From: Gnetum montanum | Taxonomy: Eukaryota > Streptophyta > Gnetopsida > Gnetales > Gnetaceae | Reading direction: 5' to 3' | DNA length: 64,000 nt | NCBI GenBank assembly: GCA_015680685.1 | Contig: MNCI01003606.1 | Span: 302,551-366,550 of the forward strand | Shown: one piece after another, positions 58,025 to 64,000 of the stretch | Layout: each line of letters starts with the position of its first letter | Numbering within the stretch: the first letter of the stretch is position 1 | Notes under the pieces: generated by a model | Told to the model about the DNA's origin: nothing | Databases searched by the model: none | Seen by the model: the letters and a program-made list of their open reading frames with translations, nothing else | Translations under genes and position numbers: made by a program

Positions 58025-59449
58025 TGAAACACCACAAAATTTGGACTTTAGCATCCTAGGCACAAAAAGTTTCTAAGTTTTGAGTCTACGCTCCCCACTG
58101 CACTAGAGTGTAGTCAGCCTCTTATAGAGTGTAGTCAACAAAAAGTCCAATTTGTAATTTTTTCTAAGTGTTAAGCTAGCAACTGCAAAATTTTCTAAGT
58201 GCTATGACTACACTCTCCACTACCCTAGAGCATAGTCAAGTGTTCTAACTATGCTCTCCATTGCCCTAGAGAGTAGTCAAGTGTAGTCAACTAGAAGCCA
58301 ATTTCAGCAAGCCTTTCTAAGTGTTGGAACTACATGCACCCTTAGATTGGAGCGTAGTTATCCTCCTGTGAAGAGCATAGGAAATACACAACCATTTTTT
58401 GCATGATTTTTTCTAAGTACAGGACTACTCTCTCCACTTCCCTAGAGCGTACTCAAGCATAGTAAGCCAGAACAGCCTCCAAAGGCCTCCACAAGGTAGC
58501 ATTTGCACTCAACTCAGCTCCAACTCACCTTTGGCAAACATAGTTAGCAATATGCATTTTTTTGTACGCACTTTTTGACCCCAAATTGTAACTACACTCC
58601 ACTCCATGCAAGACAGTGGAGAGCATAGTCTTGGAGTGTAGTCTTCAAAATGCATTTTTATAGGTACATTACAATCCTCTTAGCACATGAACATGTAGTT
58701 GGTAGTGTAGTCATAGTTTGGTAGTCTTGCAGAGTCTAATAGAACACAATAAAGCACAACACTGTTGGCCTTGGTAAAGAGTGTAGTTGGGTAATGGCGT
58801 AGTCCCAACCGTCCCTCTACCATGTGGCAGTCTCTCCAAATTTCACGCTAAACCTAGCCCTATAAATACCCCCACCCTCAACATTTTAGGGATTGGAAAA
58901 TTTGGGCATTAGTAAGAATTTTGGCATTTTGGGATGAACAAAAATCCAAGGCATCCTAGTAGACTAGAGAGAGGCAAAGTTGAACACTACCATAGATACT
59001 GTAGTCCATCACACACTACAGTAGCCAACCTGGCAGGCATAGACACCATAACAGATGTTAGTCTTCATGGCTAGACACTCCGAAGACTATGACTATGTTG
59101 TCCACTGCACCTATTATACATAATGTACCTTCTTATCCATTTTAGAGCTAATTATGATCAACCCATTTGGGGTGGTGTTTCACACTCTCTCTCTTTCTTT
59201 CTTTGCATTTTTAGCATTTTTACTTGCATTTTCTAGCATTCTACTTAAATTTTCTGCTATTTCATCATGTAGCCACACTTGGATGATGGACTTTACACGT
59301 TTACATTCTTCTAAGTCCCTATTCAATTGACAAGACCATTCAGGGCACCCCATCTCCACCTCTAGTAGGCCCTCACCTGGACTCAGGGTTAAGGCTATGC
59401 ACTTGTGGATCCCTTGGTGTTCTAGCCACTGAAGTTTTTAATCATTATA
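58025..59449 (+). repeat. copy C 5' LTR
   Basis: Starts TGAAACACCACAAAATTTGG and ends TCATTATA. It has the TATA block CTATAAATACCCC (about 58861) and the same end region as copy A (ACTCAGGGTTAAGGCTATGC, GTTCTAGCCACT). Its U3 body differs from A: repeated CTACACTCTCCACT and AGAGTGTAGTCAA words instead of TAGCATAGC. Confidence 0.82.
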
Positions 59450-59454
59450 GTTTT

Positions 59455-59471
59455 TGGCACTAGAAGGAGGG
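59455..59471 (+). other. primer-binding site of copy C
   Basis: TGGCACTAGAAGGAGGG, five bases after the LTR end. Confidence 0.7.
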
Positions 59472-60095
59472 TCAAACCATTGTCCTCTTTAGTCTCCATT
59501 GTAGTTTTCTTTCATGCTCTCTACATCACCATTGCTAGCTTCGAGCTAGCATAGACCTTGATACCCTTGTGGACCTGTTGCACATGTAGCTATAGCTAGA
59601 TCTTAGGTTGGCATAGGCATCATCTACTAACCAAGTGATGTAGATTGGACCCCATAGTTGGTTCCTCTGAAACCCTGCATAGCAATACATTTCAACACTT
59701 AGCTAAATTCTAGGCCCTCAGTAAAGAGGGTATTTAGGTCTCAACATAGAGAGCATAGTTAGCTCTTAGCATAGAGAGCATAGTNATCTCAACATAGAGA
59801 GCATAGTTAGCTCTTAGCATAGAGAGCATAGTTCCCAAAGTTAGCCATTTTCCTAAAATTACCAAAGTTAGCCATTTTTCTGCAACTAGCAAAGTTAGCC
59901 ATTTTCAGCAACTAGCAACTCCTGCAATCCCCTCTCACACATTAACTCACACACATGAATTTTGAGCAGCCTTTGACATTAATCCCAAGCATAGTAGCTA
60001 TCTTTCCCATCCAAGAAATTAGGATTGACGACCCTACCAATCTTGCTATGGTAGAGCCAAGTCAATTGCTTAGGCTGTGTGGCCCAGAGTCCAAG
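59472..60095 (+). other. copy C leader with GAGAGCATAGTTAGCT repeats
   Basis: 59745-59835 has four units of ATAGAGAGCATAGT, and 59838-59915 three units of AAAGTTAGCCATTTT. A single N at 59785 sits between two nearly identical 45-bp segments. No coding sequence before about 60100. Confidence 0.6.
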
Positions 60096-60099
60096 TATA

Positions 60100-62640
60100 C
60101 TTTGTTGAATGATGAATAATGCAAATTCATCTGTGTAAAAATCCAAGTGGGGCTATTCATAGACCATTTGGACATGGAAGCCAACTGGGGCTACAAGCTC
60201 ATTCACCAAAATGGATAGGAATATATCCCCTCCTTTGTCAAATTCATCCTAGTCATAGAACCTTACCGTTGGATACTTGCCCAACTCATTTAGGAAAATG
60301 AGTGTGAAGTAGGGATAGATTACGAAGAGCCCCTAAAGGGAGAGGAAGATGAGTTCAAATCTTGTTTTGAGCATGAGGACTCCTTCCACACTATCTTCCA
60401 ATTCGTAACCCCTAGTCTGGCCCTTCCATAGTCCCATTCAACTATCTTTCTTGAGACAGTCATAGTCCTAGAATCACCATCGAAGTTAATGCTGGTGATA
60501 GTAACATACCAAATGAAACTTATGTATCATGATGTAGTGTACCCTATCAACTTGCCCTTTGTGGCACTAGCACAACCTACCTAGCCATGTTTGCTAGTGG
60601 CAATCATGCCAGTTCAACCTTACATGCACACAATGCATGTCTCCCAGCCCCAAACCACTTAAGCACCTTATGTCCTACCTATTTTATCAGCACCCTCAGA
60701 AATGGCTTGATCCATGCATGCATGGATTTCTCCAGTCACTGTGCTCTCAAAGTAGCCAATGCATCAAGCATCTCATGTGGCCGCACAACTTGCAACTAGG
60801 TTGTGGACCACATAGCTAGCATAACAAATGGCACAACTAGCATAGCCTACTAGACCATCTGAAAACCTAGATCAAGCATTCCAACTGATCCAAACCTTGA
60901 CTGAAGAGGTCAAAAAGCCCAAGGCTACCTCCTCAAAGATGGTGAAGGTAGTGGACTTCTACGAAGACAATCCCATAAGTCCTACTATTCCACCACTCAC
61001 TTTGCTAACTAGCATCTTGCTGCCCCAATTCGCCATGTACAATGGTGAAGGAAACCCTAATGCACAACTAGCGACATTCAAGTTTGAGTGCCTACTGCTA
61101 CAAGCCTAGCCTCACACTATCATATGCATGTTTGTCATGTTGCTAACTGGCAAAGCCTTAGAATACTACCATGCACTATCTAGAGGTTCCATCTCCTCTC
61201 TGGAAGACCTCTTAAGCTCATTCATGACATGCTTCAAGTATAACTTAAATATAGAAGCAACCTTGAACCAGTTGATGCAAATTAAGTAGGGCCACCTAGA
61301 GCCCATGTAAACATTTATCCAATACTGAAGTGTCTCATTGAATAAAATTCTAGAGCCCATAGTTGAGATGCATCTTCTAGCCATCTTCAAGGGTGTAGTT
61401 AATGACTTCACCAAGTCAAAATTGTACTATCTAGCCCTATAGTCCTTGAGCCAAGCCTTTGCCCAAACTAAAAGCATATAGGCCATAGAAAAAGCTAGTA
61501 AGGACCCAGCCTACATGGCCTATAAAAGCCTACATGCCAAGAAAGACAAGGATAAGGGGAGGCAAAGAACAACTGTGGAAATTATGGTTAGAGAGGCCAA
61601 AACAACCAACTCAATGTCTATGGCCAACTTGCCAAAAGGCCTAACTAACAACAAAGTCACTAACCCTTGTGCCAAAGCCACCACTTCCCCTACATCCATA
61701 GTAGCCACAACCCAAGCCAATCAGAGGTCCAACTTGGAGTGTAAGGATCACTCCAAGTATAGCCTACTTCCGTTAAAACCTTCAAAGTTGTTGGACCAAC
61801 TACTGAAGGATGGACATATCTAGTATAAGAAAATGTTTGAGGATGTTTAGAAAAAAATGATAAATATTGTGAGCACCTAAGGAATCCTACATCAGCAGCC
61901 CCCAATGAACTCCCAATCTTGAAACACTTTAGGTTGGACTAGTTTTGTCATTACCACTAGCTATCTGGTCATATCATGAAATTTTGTCTAGCCCTACAGG
62001 ATGACCTCCAAAAAATGATTGATAGGGATGAACCGGTACTTAATGCCACAAACCCAGTTAGGCCACAAAACTAGTCCATGAGGGTCTACAATGACCTTCT
62101 GAATATAAATGATGTTGGTTACATCATAATCGCTATCAGTGTTAATGATGACTCGAAACTTGCATGGTAACGATTTGTGGTTCAGGTGTCCTTTGGCAAT
62201 GCAAGGATCCCTTCATCCCCCATGGGTTCAAGGCCCCCTTTCATTGTCAGAGTGCCACCCCAAGCACCAACAACACCCTTCATGGTTAGGGTCCCCTAGC
62301 ATATCACAACAACAATAGTTCAACCACCTTCTGTCATCAAGGTGCCACAATAAGTTGACTCCTCACCTACCTAAAGTTCAATAGTTGGAAATGCATCAGT
62401 CCCCTCATGTCCAAGAGCTAGTCCTACTGCCTACACTAATAGGCCTTCCAGATGGCAACCTAGGAGACCCAATGACCACCTCTCAAATAAAATGATTAGG
62501 CAACATCAAGAGCAAAGAGCACTCAGTCAACCTATACTAGTCTCCCTGGCTACATTTCCAATGGTCAAAACAATTGAGGAGGCCACAATCAGCAACTCAC
62601 AGCCAACCACTAAAACCCTAGCATAGGCCAAGCCAAGGAA
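60100..62640 (+). pseudogene. gag: Gypsy gag of copy C, broken
   Basis: The N-terminal block (about 60120-60290) has KFICVKIQVG and GYKLIHQNG, shared with A and B. The capsid core (60930-61500) has LLTGKALEYYHALSRGSISS, CFKYNLNIEATLNQLMQIK and VVNDFTKSKLYYL. The zinc knuckle FCHYH-LSGHIMKFCLAL (61943-61995) keeps both Cys and both His of CX2HX4HX4C, the best preserved of the three copies. Stops include TAG at 61107 (Trp in A), TAG at 61287, TAA at 61308 (Gln in A) and TAG within the knuckle (Gln in A). A Pro/Thr-rich C-terminal linker follows to about 62640. It lies between the copy C priming site and its protease, the same order as in A and B. Confidence 0.78.
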
Positions 62641-62969
62641 GCCCTGTAAAATCCATCTTTGAAGGTGTATGGAAGAAGTCAATGTCACTAAGAATAAAAC
62701 TAATGAGAAAGACTTATTAGATGCATTAGCCTAGGTCAAGCAAGCACTAAAGTAGAAAAACACAATGTTGAGCCTATATGACATGATTATGATCTCATGT
62801 GCCCATTGCGAGGTACTAGTGTGGATGTTGACCTCCATACATATCATGGAGGACATCCCTATGGATAAAAACTCCATCCACACATTGATACTCCCCCTAC
62901 ATCATAGGAATTGAGCTCAACATCCCTCAAATTTTGTAATAAGGAAATTAAGGTTGACTTTGAGAAGGG

Positions 62970-63639
62970 TTAGGTCATAATAGTGCCCATGTTCATCACC
63001 ATAGGAGTTGAGCAATGCAATATTTGAAGGGTGCACATTGATGATGGGGAAGTAAGAAATGCTATCTCATACACTATTATCAATAAGTTAGGCCTCATAG
63101 AGCAAATCATGCTGATGACAACCACATGCTTGAAATCCTTTAGCAGGTCATGTATCATCATTAAGGGTACTGTCACAATTGCCTTTGTGGCAGGGGAGTA
63201 ATTCCTCACCATTTTCAAATTCATCATAGTGGAGGAGGTGTTAGGATTCAACCTAATATTAGGCAGGCATTGGCTAGCCTAATTATAGGCCATCTCCTCC
63301 CCCATACATCAAGAAATCCACCTTCCATACAAAGGTGGTGAAGTTATCATCCATGGTAATAATGTTGCCCCTTTAGCCATCAACAACATAGACATAGAGC
63401 GAGGCTCAAAGGTGTAATTTCCTGATGACACACCCATGGTAGACAGTGAAACACATGCAGATGACACACCCAAAGAGGTGGTAGAAACCATTAACCACCT
63501 AGAGAACACCTTGTGGGAAAAATTGCCCTTCAATGTAGCTAGTGAAGGTCAAGGGGACTACCGAATAGTCCCCTCTAGGCCCTACACCCCCCCCCCCCCC
63601 CCCAATCCACACCGGATTAGGAAAAAAATGTGTGACTAA
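62970..63639 (+). pseudogene. aspartic protease of copy C and conserved ORF end
   Basis: The catalytic motif has IDDG (Asp-Gly at 63043-63048) but the following Ala is Glu. FNLILGRHWLA follows at about 63248-63280, then SPIHQEIHLPYKGGEVIIHG and the conserved tail with WEKLPFNVAS. A C16 run (63587-63602) encodes a Pro stretch before RIRKKMCD and a TAA at 63637. The clean open frame from 63436 to the stop confirms that the natural ORF ends here, as in A and B. Confidence 0.75.
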
Positions 63640-63884
63640 GGTGCCCCCTTGATTTGAGAATGCTTAGGGACCTACCCATCATCTGCTTACTTGCACCATG
63701 CATCCCACTTCCCACTTACACTACACTAGTACTATAGCATTTTATCTGCATTTAGTTTAATCTCTTAGGTTACCATCCACATAGCCTACGCATATGATAG
63801 CATAGTCTAAATTTATGTCATTTTTTCTTTAATGCATTTTCTTCCAAGCATGAAAAGCATAAAAATCATGAAATTTAGAACTAA

Positions 63885-64000
63885 AAAAACTAAGAACTAG
63901 CAACACCGTAGCCCACCATGGCATTAAGTTGGCAACGCAATGGCCTAGGATGGCCTAAAACTATTGTTGCGGCCTACCATGGCCTTAAACTTGCAATGTA
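63885..64000 (+). repeat. start of the tandem repeat block of copy C
   Basis: AACTAGCAACACCGTAGCCC, CCACCATGGCATTAAGTTGG and GGCCTAAAACTATTG units of the same family as in A and B; the block continues off the right edge. Confidence 0.75.

Larger units (their letters stand above)
58025..64000 (+). mobile_element. copy C: third non-autonomous Gypsy of the family, cut by the window end
   Basis: 5' LTR, priming site, gag, protease and the start of the tandem repeat block are present in the same order as in A and B. Whether it also carries the antisense gene cannot be seen; it would lie beyond 64000. Confidence 0.85.

Overview
This is plant nuclear DNA made almost entirely of old, nested retrotransposons. 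The signs are Ty3/Gypsy elements with a Tat-like gag zinc knuckle, Ty1/Copia elements with initiator-Met-type priming sites, plant LINEs (one with a DUF4283 ORF1), a plant-type initiator tRNA-Met gene and plant-style introns. No intact host protein gene was recognised. Every transposon reading frame except the edge-truncated LINE ORF1 is broken, mostly by TAG/TAA/TGA at former Gln, Trp or Arg codons. Such dense, slowly eroding repeats suggest a large genome such as a gymnosperm or a large-genome angiosperm, but the species cannot be read from the sequence.

Layout: 1-935 is a GC-rich LINE (minus) running off the left edge. 940-9372 and 25513-26666 hold pieces of minus-strand Gypsy DNA: an LTR, a long coiled-coil extra ORF, integrase/RNase H/RT, the pre-RT segment and another LTR. 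Their pol gene is split at 9372/25513 by 'copy A', a 16.1 kb plus-strand Gypsy element (9373-25507) with a perfect GATAT target duplication. 26667-31400 is another minus-strand Gypsy remnant with a gag core and an LTR-like segment. 31400-34500 is a lower-repeat island with the tRNA-iMet gene. 34500-35770 is a LINE reverse-transcriptase remnant (minus) crossed by a 198-bp N gap. 36291-37368 is a Copia LTR (minus). About 38510-55075 is 'copy B' of the same Gypsy family as A, itself invaded by a plus-strand Copia element (49223-53605). 55080-56986 is a Copia gag plus LTR (minus). 58025-64000 is 'copy C', cut by the right edge.

The main discovery is the family formed by A, B and C. All three have a gag-protease ORF that ends at the same point with no RT, RNase H or integrase, followed by a tandem repeat with the core CCATGGCCTAAAACTAGCAA. 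In A and B a spliced gene of eight exons then lies antisense to the element (A 16423-21147, B 43818-48959). Exon order, several splice junctions and protein similarity are shared by both copies. Because the gene is antisense, its introns would not be removed from the retrotransposon's own RNA, so they could survive retrotransposition. The family looks like a non-autonomous retrotransposon that has carried and spread a host-derived or recruited intron-containing gene of unknown function. All conclusions are from reading by eye; no alignment or database search was run.
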